DNA of 64,000 nucleotides from Otatea glauca (Eukaryota > Streptophyta > Magnoliopsida > Poales > Poaceae): positions 39,788,918 through 39,852,917 of the forward strand of contig CM070730.1 in assembly GCA_036346275.1 (NCBI GenBank), written 5' to 3'. Shown piece by piece: positions 35,939 through 47,739 of the stretch (its first letter is position 1; the number at the start of each line of letters is the position of its first letter). Under the pieces are notes generated by a model that was not told the DNA's origin, did not search any database, and saw nothing but the letters and a program-made list of their open reading frames with translations. Both the position numbers and the translations under genes were made by a program.

Positions 35939-38900
35939 CTAATTAGTAGCAATATATATATATATACATGCATATGAAGAGTATTTAATAACTGTACAAA
36001 GACATGAATTGGTATTGGAATGAGTAATTTGCCACGGTTGAAATATTTTAATGAAATATCGTATATGCACAAGTTTAATTTGCATGAAGATATAAGCCTT
36101 GTATATGTAGAAAAATGTATACATGTATAGTTAATGAAAAGCAAAGTCATGAAAAGAAATTGGGTTCTAAATATATAATGTGATCAAACTAAATGATTCA
36201 ACAAGAATCATTATAACAAAGTTATAAATAACCCTTAACCAAATAATTGAATTTCCAATACTTGTATAGTTTGAATAGTTATAACTTTCACAAACTAACT
36301 TCAAATCTGACAAAACCAAATCCTAGTAACCTGAAGAATAATATCTTTGATATTTATGTAAAAATATATTATGTTTGAGTAAGTCTGAACTAAGCCCATG
36401 TTAGGCCCTAATGATCGTTTATATGGAAAACATTTCGGATAAAAGCCAAATATCACAAAACTAACTTTAAAACGCTCTTATAGTCATCCCAGGTTTATAC
36501 CTGAAAAATGGATAGATTATCATATAAGGTGTAATCGCAAACTTAAATCGGAAATTGAACTTTTATCGTATAGAGTTAGAAACACTTAAGCATTTTTAGT
36601 AGCCTATAAAGTATCTCGTCCAAATGAAAAGAATTATGAAAACAGTATAGAAATACTTTATAAAGTGCATACTACTGTATTTTAAAGAAGGTATTTTGTT
36701 ATACTATGTTTTACATATAAAATGAACTAGTAACATAGCCCTACGTGTTATGTTTTCTAAGTAATAGAATCACTTAAGCCTTTTCGACAGCCCGTAGAAT
36801 ATCTCTTCTAAATGCTAATATTATGAAAATTAGTTCAGAAATGATATTTAGGATATGGACTATCATATTCTGGAAAAATATTTTGTTTATAGCTTAATAT
36901 TCATTTGAATCCAGCTAGTACTATAACCCTAAGTGATAATTGTTCACTACACTTCTAATCCAATTCCTTATAACATAAACCTTATTATCATATAAGCTTT
37001 TTCAACAATGAGTATAATGTCGCGTCTAAACACTAAGATGTATGAATTCAGCTTAGAATGTTCTTCAAAGTATATTCTATCCAATTCCATAGAAATAATC
37101 CCTTTTCGTCATGTTTTTCATATAAATCCAGTTAGCCAAATAACCCTACGTATTATGATATCGGAAGTCCATAATGTGAATACATGAACCTGATCGTATG
37201 CATAACCAAACCTAAGTAATGATGAAGAAGGTTGTGGTTAAGATATTTGTATCACCAAAACCTTCTTAAAAACCAAGGATATATAACCGGTAATCTAACT
37301 TATCAGATCTGTCATATTCGGAGTTACTCATGCAAAATCAATTAAGAATTTAGTGTTGTTCATTCATAGCTTTGAGCATATTGACTAATATCTTAATTCT
37401 ACTAATCCAAATAATTTTAGCATCTATAATTCGAAGTTATAAATGCAAGAATTCATAATTTTAGCCTCTTGAATTCGTAATTTAAGAATAGATAATCTTT
37501 AAGAGAAACCGTGTTTGTTCTCCATAAAAGTCGCTATTTATGTGAATGTGTAATTATCTATTTCATGAGGTCCTGAAATCATTTAATTCAAACACTACAA
37601 CATTCCTGTTTTCTTTAGTGAATCTTTATTTGGTTTTCTATCTGTTTTCTTTTTGCTCTTATTAAAGCTTGTTATTTGCTTTATTTCCGTTGAACGACGT
37701 GTAGAACCCGATGTCGCCTTTTCCATCGTCGACTTCATCTTTTGCGACCTCGTCTTCACCGTAAGCAATGATTAAGCAAGGCAAGCGCCCCTTTGACCAT
37801 ATTGATCCCAGTATTCTATATTCCTTTTATTCATCAAATTATTTCATACATGCGTTTACTTTCTGTAAATTCGCTATTTTGGGGTATTGGTAGATATACC
37901 TGTTGTCACATGAAAACTCCTTGTTAATTATGGAAATGTGAACCTTGATAACCTCAGAATAGGGCTAGACATTACTTAATGCCAAATTGGGTATATGCGA
38001 TCATGTTATCCTTGCTTAGCCATGCTTTAGCTTTTTGTAGGACAGATGATCATGATTAAAATTGTTTCCTGAAATGTTTTATCTGAAACCTAAATGGTCC
38101 TTTTTTGGGAAAAATGGTTGCTGGTAGTTTTCTAAAAACCCCAAAATAAAACTATGGTTTGACGCGGGCGATTATTGGCAATAGCGGGATGTGCAGAGGG
38201 ATTTGCACGTAGTGTAGGGTGGAGTATCGCCCGTGTCAGATTAAGGACCGAGCAATGGGACGGTAGATCCAAGATTCCGTACAACCATGAGGGCTTGTAT
38301 GGGCGGGTCTTAGCCTATTAAGTTGTTTAGATGTGGCTTTGCATTTATGGAAGGCGGGAGATTGCACAGGCATTCCGGTCAGGTCTGTCTGTAAGGGTTT
38401 CTACATACCAATGCAACGGTGTACGTCTTGCCCTGGACAGAGACGTGGTGTTGGGTGTGATAAATGTGGATCCATGACTTGGGTGATTGTCTCTGTTTTC
38501 AGGGCGAGGGTTAACGTCCTGGGCTGGTGTAAAGCCACGTCTAGATAATGTAACGGCCCTGTATGATCTCCTTGCCGACACACCAAAGGAAGTGTGTTAA
38601 TTGATCTGGCAAAAAGGTTGATCATTATTTGTTGGTAAAGTTGTACACCTCTGTAGAGTGTAAATCTAATCGATTAGCCGCGTCCTCGGTCAAAGACACT
38701 TGGTGACGTTATTCCATGTTAGAGTCTTTGGTATTTTCTAAAATGGGTTTGGTCTGAACTTGTTTTAGCAACTGTTGCTTTATGTCGAAGGGCTGACATT
38801 GATGGACCTTATGGTTTGGTTTATTCGAACTCACGTCATGGAGGACTGTGAGTATTACTTACTGTTGTATCTATTTTATCATCAATCAACTTGCTTTTAT

Positions 38901-39372
38901 AAATTTCGTTTGCAAATGATAACTTGTTTTACAATTCAATTTCGCTTTATGCAAATTAACTGTATTAGCCTTTCCTTTGAAATGGCCTGCATATATTATA
39001 GGTTTTGCTCAAGTCTTGCTGAGTACGTAAAGTACTCACCCTTGCTTAATTATTATTTTTGGTGGATGAGTTAGCGAGGCTTCGAGTCCCTTTTCGTCGC
39101 AGGTTGCGGGATCTTCTTCGTCGTGTTCTATCTGGAGTTTATACCTTGTCAGTTGCCTGCGGGTCGGATGGGCAAACTACAAGATATTATTTCTTTTGCT
39201 ACTATACTCTGTTTTGTAAGCTTCTCTTTGTATATTAGTTTTCGCTGTAATTAATTTTGGTGTGGTTGTGATTTCAATTGTTGTAAACATGTGAGTGCTA
39301 GTTACTGATCCAGGGAATAGCATAGTAATCACATGGAGGTTCCTGTTCATCAGAACGGGGTCTCACATATTA

Positions 39373-39546
39373 AGAAAGTTTAGGATGAGGAGTTGGATTA
39401 GGACAAGGAAGTAGAATTCTATTCCGTTTGTGAGGGTTGTAGTTTTGAGTATAAATACAGGGTTAGACCTGAGTTTTGTAAGCGAACAGAGCGAGAAGTA
39501 ATAAAGAGAAAATTGTCCCAAAGTATTTTAGCGTTCTGTTTCAACA
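39373..39546 (+). mobile_element. E6 5' LTR, remainder
   Basis: Continues the E6 5' LTR after E7 and ends TTCAACA at 39,546. It contains a TATA box (TATAAATA, 39,450-39,457) and AATAAAG at about 39,500 as a likely poly(A) signal. Confidence 0.9.
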
Positions 39547-39548
39547 AT

Positions 39549-39560
39549 TGGTATCAGAGC
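39549..39560 (+). other. E6 primer-binding site (initiator tRNA-Met)
   Basis: TGGTATCAGAGC, a perfect match, two bases inside the 5' LTR. Confidence 0.93.
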
Positions 39561-40440
39561 GTAGAAGATCCCGGGTGACGCAAGGTCGTAGCGTGCGACG
39601 AGCAGCACGCGGGAAGAAAAGGCGACGCAGGATCAAAACGGCGACCGCTGAGTATTCTCGCCTCGAGCCCGATTCCGAAGCAAGGCTGTAAGTTGATGTC
39701 TCGGAGACATACAGAAGCAGCAACATGTCACGCGGAGGCAAGCTATCCAGCAGAGCTCGTGATTGGAAGCCATCACGAAAGCAAAGCGCTGGTTCCGGCT
39801 CGTGTCAGAAAAAAGGAATTAAAGGCCGGTGCTAGAGTGAGAAAGTAGCGTGAGGCTGCAGTTCCGAGGAGAATGTGAGGCTGCAGGATTCAAGGAAGTC
39901 GCTAAAGTGTGCTGCAGATTGAAAAAAAAAACAAAAGTAAAGTTCTGTAGCTTCAGGCAGCCAAGGTAAAGAGGCTTCGTTCACGGGTGACGCGAAGAAA
40001 CGAGCGAAACAGAGGGCGTAGGCGCTAGGCAAAGCGCATTACTACTTGTACGAGGTTGCGGTTGAGTGAGTTCGCGCTGCTGCCGCGATGTTTCGTCGAA
40101 TTCGAGACGCGAGTCGTAAGGCCACAGAACGCATCCGAGACGGAGCCGGAGTCTGACGCGGCAAGTAGAAGTTGAGCTTCACGGTGCGTGTAGAAGTCCT
40201 CCAGGTGGTAGCAGGCAGGAGACGTGTTGCTGGGAAGCTCCAGTCGGCAGGTGCGCAGCAGCAGGAAAGGACATCCCGTGTGCGGCTGCAGGACAGCACG
40301 ACGTAACTGGCAACTAGCACCAGGAGGAGAGCCACCCGAGACAAAGAAAAAGCGGAGCAGCGCGCTTGTTCGTAAGTGCTAGTTGACACATCTTCTAGTA
40401 ACAGCACAAGAACGTTATGTTTTTTTAGCACCTGAAAATT

Positions 40441-41619
40441 ATGGGTGAGAAGGCAAAGACTCAGAGTTGGACTATATCCCTTTAATACCCTCTCTTAACG
40501 GTCAACAATTACCCGATATGGGCAATGAAGATGAAGGCAAACTTGCGCGCCCAGGGTGTCTGGGGTGCAGTCGATACAAAGGGGAAGACTGTGGAAGATG
40601 ACAGGATAGATCAGGCAACCCTTGCTACGATCTATCAGTCGGTAGCAGATTCAATGATGCATCAACTCATCGGGAAGGAGACAACACGTGAAGCATTGCT
40701 AACGCTTCAGAAGATGCATGTGGGAGTTGACTGTGTGAAGGAGGTGCGACTACAGAATCTACGGAACGAGTTTGAGAATCTTCAAATGGGAGAAACCCAG
40801 TCGGTGGACGAGTTTGCCGGTAAACTTACTTCATTGTACAATAAGATTATTTCTCTCGGCGACAGGATGGAGGAATCTGTGGCAGTGAAGAAGTACCTAC
40901 GCATGCTACCAGAAAAGTTCGTGCCTGTCTTCACCACGCTCATGTACTCCCCTGATTTGGAGAACATGAAAATTGAGGAGATCATCATCTCGCTCAAGGC
41001 GCATGAGGAGCTAATGAAGGGGTATCAATCCTGTAATGAGTAAGGGTATCAGTCCCGTAATGAGCAGGTGTTGCTGTTAAAGGGAGATGAAAGAGGTGAT
41101 CGCAAGCAGTTTAACCGCGAGCGTGGACGCGGCAGTTTCGGTTACCGCAGAGGCAGAGGTGGCCGAGGAGACAAGACTGAATAAGACGGTGATAACAGAC
41201 CACGAGATAAGTCACATATCAAATGTTTTGAATGTGAAAAATATGGTCACTACGCGGCGGAGTGTCGCAGTCACATAAAGTGCTTCAACTGCAACAAGTA
41301 TGGACACTACGCCTCGTATTGTAGGAACAAGAAGAAGAACGAGGAGGTAAACCTCACCCAAGCTAGTGTAGACGACGAACCGGCACTACTCTCATTGTGC
41401 AAAGAAGAAGAGCCGAACATACTGATGTTGAACGAGGTGAAGATAGTTCCTAAACTATGCATGGAAGGAGATAGCCATGATCACACTGATTTGTGGTACT
41501 TGGATAATGGAGCAGGCAATCACATGACTGGAGATCGCTCCATGTTTCATGAGCTTGACGATAAAATTTCAGGAAAAGTCAAGAGAACAGAGAAGAGAGA
41601 AGCATACGGGGGGCAGTGA
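40441..41619 (+). pseudogene. E6 copia Gag with two zinc knuckles and protease start
   Basis: From the ATG at 40,441 the frame has a TAA at codon 15, then runs open through PIWAMKMKANLRAQGVWGAV and the UBN2-type gag domain to LKAHEELMKGYQS. It meets TAA at 41,041 and another TAA about 150 bases on, and stays in frame throughout. Two perfect CCHC knuckles follow (CFECEKYGHYAAEC and CFNCNKYGHYASYC), then the copia protease start DLWYLDNGAGNHMTG, with D-N-G-A as active site. After about 41,580 the rest of pol is deleted. The three stops suggest decay after loss of selection. Gag would form the particle; two knuckles rather than one is less usual. Confidence 0.88.
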
Positions 41620-41703
41620 AAGAGGAGTAGAAATTGAGAAAAAGAGAAGGTAAAATTTGAAAGATTAGGTAGAGTTGTGTTGGAAATTAAATATTACAAG
41701 ATT

Positions 41704-41714
41704 AGGGGGGAAAA
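41704..41714 (+). other. E6 polypurine tract
   Basis: AGGGGGGAAAA lies directly before the 3' LTR start TGTTAG. Confidence 0.9.
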
Positions 41715-41940
41715 TGTTAGAAGTAATCTTGTAATAGGAAAGTTTTAGTTTGAAAAGTTTATATTAAGAAAGTTTAGGATGAGGAGTTGAATTAGGACAA
41801 GGAAGTAGAATCCTATTCCGTTTGTGAGGGTTGTAGTTTTAGGTATAAATACATGGGTAGACCTGAGTTTTGTAAGTGAACAGAGCGAGAAGTAATAAAG
41901 AGAAAATTGTCCTAAAGTATTTTGGCGTTCTGTTCCAACA
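41715..41940 (+). mobile_element. E6 3' LTR
   Basis: A 226-base LTR, TGTTAG...CCAACA, with a TATA box at 41,844-41,851. It is the intact reference copy for the split 5' LTR. Confidence 0.93.
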
Positions 41941-44900
41941 CCAGAATGGTAAAATTTGTCTCCAGATCGTTTACAAAAATTGTGAAAAAGTTTAGCCATG
42001 ATTTGGTCCCTTATTTAATGTAAATAGTGTGGCCTGTCCAGCATAGAGAGTAAGTCGGTTTACTCATTTTCTACCTCTGCCATGTGGGACCCAATCTTCA
42101 GTGACACTTGGCCAAGTGCAGCTGCCACCTTCGGTCCACAAGTCAGCCACCCATTCTTCTTCTGATCACCCTGTTTCTCCCTCTGCTCTCGCTACCGAGT
42201 GCTTGCCACGGCAGACATTTGGCTGCCAAATCGCTGCCACGGCAAGCATTCCACTGCCGCTGTCAAGTCCAGTGTAAGATTGCGGCGTCAAAGTTCCACT
42301 TGCGTTCTCATTGGCCCGAGCTCTTCTGGCTCGCTCGCTCTTGCAGCCAAGACAGCCACCGCTGCCTGTGTGTGCCGCGATAGTTCAAACTAACTAAATG
42401 TGCTGCCGTGGCAAAGAATTGCAATGCCAAGCTCTTGATCATCACTGGCGCCATTTACTGCGGTAAGGTGCGTGCCATGCCCTGTCATTCATTCCTCTCG
42501 GCCATTACTTGCACCAGAAACTCATGCCCCTGCAAAACCGTGACCCCATTCCCATCTCGGCCAAACTCACAAGTGGTGTTGCCACCGCCTTTCCCTTCTA
42601 GGAAAGGATGGCCAAAGCTTCTCATAGCACATACCCATACCCCTCTTGGAACACCGAAGCCAAACCCGACACCATTAGCCTCTTCTTATGCCATTGCCGC
42701 CGAACACCCGAAAAGGGGGAGCAAACTTGGTTAGGTTGATCCGATGAGCATTTTTCAAATTGCTTAAACCCAAAGCATTCTAGTGCACCCTTGAGCTCTA
42801 ATTGACCTTCATTTTCATCCCCAAGAGACTATAGCACCGTCGCAATGCCATCCTTCTTCCTCAGCTAAGGCGCATAGTGGTAGTCAATCCTAACCACTCT
42901 CTGCTGTTATGAGGTAAAATGGAACCCATTCGACTCACTAATGCTCAAATAGCAATTATCCGGTGAAAATGCGGCATTGGCTAGCTCCGCCATTGCTTGG
43001 CCATGGCACCACCGCACGCCCACGGTTGCGGGGTATCTCCGACCATCGCCGGCTAGGTTTAAGCCCACCAGCGAGTGTGCCGGAGTACCCTAGTGCTATA
43101 TAGGTTGTCGGCCGGGAACCTACTTGGCCATAGCCTCGCCGGCGTTAAGCCTTATTCCATACTCTACTTCGGTGTCACCGACATGTGGGGATGAGCTGTC
43201 AGTCGGCGCGAAGCCATTTGAATGATGGGGTTGTCACTGTCAAGGCGGACCCACCAGTCGGGATCTCTGGCAAAAACTATTTGAACTTAGGTTTAATTAA
43301 TGAGTCAATGTTCGGTGGGGCCGGGTAGGGTTAAGAGTTAAATTTAACTGGTAAAGTTTGTGTGCCGCTGATAGGTGGGGCCCGGATGTCAGCGGCTAAG
43401 AAAAATCATAGGAAAACTTGAAAAATCTGACAGATGTGAGCGGCGGAGAAAAATCAGAAAATTCAGAGGAAAACTTGAAAACTCCGAAATACATTTTCTC
43501 ATATAGGAAGCGTATTTTCTTTATTTTGTCGGATTTTCCAAACCGTGGATATTCAAACCTTAATAACTTTTGCACCATATGTTCAAATTTAGTTAAATAA
43601 ATTTATAAATTCATGTAAAATCATGTCGTATCTAAATATACAAAAAACATTTTTAATTTTAACTCTGTGTAATTTTGAAATTCAAATTTAAAGAGAAGGA
43701 CTAAAACATGCTATAAACAAAATTTTTGCGAACGAACTCTGATTTGAATGAGACCAGTTTTATTAGAATCTTTAGATTGTAAGTAACCCAAATATATAAA
43801 AATATTTAGGTTTCACCTTGGTTTAAGTTCATTTCCTAAATAAGATAATTTTAACATGTACAAAAATTCAATTGTTTATAACTTGTGCATATAGATTCAA
43901 ATTTAAGTAAAACCAATTCTTATGTTATAATAAAATGATAACCTATATGATTATGCAAAAACATTTAGAGTTAAGCACTATTTATGCATGACATACTACA
44001 TGGTAACTTTACATCTTAATTATATTAATCCAAATAATTTTAGCCTCTTGAATTCGTAAAATAAGAATAAACAATCTATAGAAAACAAGAAGCCTTGTTG
44101 CAGCAAAGCCTAAGACAGCTATAAATAAGTTAAGAAGTAAAAGATAGAATAAAATGCGTGCACATAAAATCATGAAACCCCAACCCTAAGCCACACCTGT
44201 TTTATGTAGCAAGTTTTATTTGATTTTCCATCTGATTTCTTTTTGCCCTTATTAAAGTTTATTATTTGCTATGTTCCATTGAAATAACGTGTAGAGCCCG
44301 CTGTCACTGATTCTGTTGTTGACGATCCCGACTTCGAGTTCGACGACAATCAGCAAGGGAAGCACCCCCTTGACCATATTGATCCTATTATTTCAATTAG
44401 TTTATATTGCTTTTGATAAACTATTATGCATGCGTACTTTTCTATGAATTTGATAAATTGGGTTATTGGTAGTTATACCTGTTCACTCATGAAACTTCCT
44501 TACTAAATATTGGGTTGAGAACCTTGATGACTTTAGAATAAGGTTTGGCAATACATATTATTAACATGGGTATACACAATTATTTAATAATCATGCTTCC
44601 ATGCTTAGTACCGAACCATATTGCTCTTTATAATTTTAAAAGGTGGGATATGATTAAAAAGGATGGATGTGACATTAAATGTTGCTGGTATTTTGGTTAA
44701 AAATAGAAATAAAACTATGATTTGATACGAGCGATTATTGGCAAGAGCCAGATGTGCATGTGACATGCACATAGTGTAATCGGAGATTATCGTTTGGGTC
44801 AACTTAAGGACCGCACTATGAGTTGTTTTCAGGCCAAGAACTCATACAACCACAAGTGCTGGTATGGGATAGATTTAACTTAATAAATTACTTAGATTTA

Positions 44901-45785
44901 ACTTTGCACATTGAAGGCCGAAGTATCACAGGCATTCCGGGTAGGTCTACTTTTAGGGGTTTCTACATACCAATGTAACAGTGTATGCCTTGCTATGGGG
45001 AGAAACGGTGATGGCAGGAGCGACTGCCTTGGTTACTATGTGAATGTTATTATGTCTTGGGTGTGTAGTTTCTGTAGCCATAGCAGGGGCTTAACATCAC
45101 TGGGCTGGTGCAAAGTTGGATCTGGGTAATATAACGGTTATGTTATGACCACCTTGCCGACCACGAAAGGAAGTGTGTTATTGGCCTGGCGAAAGGGGTT
45201 GATCATTTCTTGTGGGTAACATTATACACCTCTACAGAGTTTAAATCTTTTCAAAATGCCGCGTCCGCGGTCATGTGCACTTGGTAAGTCATCACATAGT
45301 TAGAAGTTTTGATATTTTCGAAAACGGGTTTGGTTTGAAAATGTGTTTTGGAACTTTTTGCTTCATGTCAAGGGTTGACAATGAAGTGGCAAGATAATGG
45401 TAGACTGTGATGCGAAATTTGATACTCTGCCAATACTTTAATATCACTTATTCCTGCTTTTACAAATTCCGCTTGCAGATTGTTGTTGAACTCAAAATTT
45501 GATACTCTGACAATACTTTAATATCACTAATGCCGATGCAAATTAACTGTAGAAACTTCTTTATTGACTCAGCCTGCATTTTAATTTATTTGCATATGTG
45601 AAATACTATAAGTCTTGCTGAGTACACAAGTACTTAAACTTGCTTAAATTGTTGGTTCAGAAGTTTAAGAATATGAGATTCTAGACGATTCGTACTTCCA
45701 TGCAGGTTGCAGGGATTTCGATAATGAACCTTTCTTGGGCTTACCTTAATATGAATTATCAGTCTTATCTTTTATTAATTTGTAG
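41941..45785 (+). mobile_element. E5 LTR, second part
   Basis: Resumes the E5 LTR after E6. It has a GC-rich block (42,100-43,300), AT-rich sequence, the acidic reading ending FDDNQQGK with the GGCAAG-like motif (44,351-44,386), the CTCTACAGAG motif (about 45,230) and the stem-loop GAGTAC-ACAA-GTACTT (45,620-45,635). Similarity to the E7 LTR fades at about 45,740. The expected LTR end and a primer-binding site are not found before the ORF at 45,786, so the LTR tail was probably deleted. Confidence 0.7.
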
Positions 45786-46573
45786 ATGGTGACGTACGTA
45801 CCCTATCATGAAACCTCCAATCCAGAGGTCCAATCCAGAGGTTTCTGAAATGATGCGAGTATTGCATTATATGCTGGAACAAGCACATTTTGAGGAATAT
45901 CCTCGATATGTCGTATTTCATGTCATACCGCCCCGATCTATTTTTAATGAAGGAGAGCAATTTTTCGATGGATATGGCTCTTCCATTAATGCTTCCATGA
46001 ATGAGGCTGCATACACACCATCATTCACCTTCATCATGCCCTTCCTGATATGGGTTTGATGTATCGATATTTTCCCTCGCGGCTCTGTTTTGGGGAAAAT
46101 ACTTACTGGGATCCCACCAATATCAGGATTGGAACCCTCCTTAACATTATGGATTTTACCAATGCATTGGACAGGCATTACCATCTGATGGCTAGAGAGT
46201 TGATAGAAACTCGTCGTCGGATGGCATTTTTGGAAACACACATTGCACCTAGCGTGGTTAGGGGGATGGTTCCGCATTCGGTATTGAGCAGCAGTTCTTC
46301 ACATATACCATCTGCCGAATGCCCTGCTCCAGCTACCTATGTAGCCTCCTCTGGATGACCTAGCGGTGCCCGCATATCAGCCATGATAGCCGTCCTCGCC
46401 TCATAAATGACAAGGAGATTAATCTCGGGAGCACATGTACCTATCAACCAAAAACTCCACAGGTGTATCGCCACCGTGAGATTACTCCTACTGTTCTAGA
46501 GGGGAGTACTTCTACAGCGAGTTCTACAGGCGAGCCTCTTGTTTCAAAGATGGAGGAGATGACCATAGAGTAG
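45786..46573 (+). pseudogene. E5 ancillary (pre-gag) ORF, frameshifted
   Basis: An ATG at 45,786 follows a splice-acceptor-like TTTGTAG. The reading (MVTYVPYHETSNPEV, then MMRVLHYMLEQAHFEEYPRY, GYGSSINASMNEAAY, then YRYFPSRLCFGENTYWDP, NALDRHYHLMARELIETRRR and finally EPLVSKMEEMTIE with TAG at 46,571) needs about 260 codons. A 13-base tandem duplication (AATCCAGAGGTCC and its copy, about 45,818-45,843) and a second frame change near 46,020 break it. The composition is protein-like and no known domain is recognised. It precedes gag, as does the unknown ORF of E2. Sequence from 46,574 to 46,921 is AT-rich and empty. Confidence 0.6.
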
Positions 46574-46921
46574 TAGATTAGAGTAGTGAACTTCATGTAA
46601 TATAGAAAATAAGTTTATGTATTAAACTCTGTATGTCGTAATGTGAATATGTAATCTTTGAGTTCTCAGACTTTTGTTGTAAATTTTATGTACTACCTGG
46701 GCTATTCTCGTAAAACTTAACTCTTAGATTGAGAATTTACGATGACATAACCCTAATCAATAAAGAATTTTTAGTTACAGAATTTTTAAGCAATGAAACG
46801 TCGCTTTAAAACTTAATTATGTTGCAAGAATATAATTATTGTAACTTTCTTCATCTAAAATTTCTATCTCATCTAAACTACCATTTAAGTACTAACATTC
46901 CCTCTTTTTAAATGATTATAG

Positions 46922-47405
46922 ATGGACAACCATATAAACTGGGCAGATATTGTGAGGGAATTAGAAAAAAACCTTCGACATAGGAAACATGCCCCTATTT
47001 TCAACATCAAACAGATCCTTTTTGGGTACAAGGTTCGAGGGCATGTTACCACAAAATTTGAAGGCCAAATCTTACATCATTATGCAAAGCATCATGATGC
47101 TACCGGACTTGAGGTTTTCTAGGAGACTAGGCGCAAGCTATTACGATGGGTATGTATGGTTCATAATATTAATTTGAACGCATGTCTGTACATATAGTGG
47201 TCATGTAGGATCTCAAGGCTCAACAATAGGACCAAGACGTCGCCGGACTGGCAACCGACATGAATATTTACAACATTTACAGCCGATTGGAGCCCAGAGT
47301 TTTCCATCTTTACCGTCCAGTTCGGAGAGCAGTTGTGATGTAGACTCTCCACCTCATTCTCTAGCAATCCGTATTGTATGGGCTGAGTCTAGTAATTCTG
47401 AGTAG
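46922..47405 (+). pseudogene. E5 second ancillary ORF, possibly spliced
   Basis: A 66-codon ORF starts MDNHINWADIVRELEKNL after ATTATAG and stops at TAG, but the same frame continues ETRRKLLRW into a donor-like GGTATGTATGG (about 47,149). After a 48-base gap ending ACATATAG, a further open frame (GHVGSQGSTIGPRRRRTGN ... AESSNSE, TAG at about 47,403) follows. This looks like two exons of one small basic protein, although 48 bases is short for a plant intron. Function unknown. From 47,406 to 47,739 I see only non-coding sequence. Confidence 0.45.
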
Positions 47406-47734
47406 GAGATGGTAGAGCATTGTATCTCAGAAATTGAAAAAAAACTTAGAATAGAGACTTCCCTCGTCAGGAGTATGAGTTAGTTAATTTGAAACCTTAT
47501 GTATTAAGTTAAATATATGTTTTAGTATTGTAAGAATTTGGTTGTAAATTGTTTTGTGATGTATCGTGTTATGGATTTCTCTAGCGAACATATAGCTGTT
47601 AAAGTGAAAATTTTCGATGAATGATCCTTGTAAATAATAATAATATAAGTTGAACTTTTAATAAATGGGATGTTGCCTTGTAAATTAATTAGTGCTCATC
47701 TAATTACCTTCTTCTATTATCAATATCTTAATGG

Positions 47735-47739
47735 ACATT
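47735..47739. repeat. Target-site duplication of E8 (ACATT / ACGTT)
   Basis: ACATT before the solo LTR matches ACGTT at 50,566-50,570 with one transition. Confidence 0.7.
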
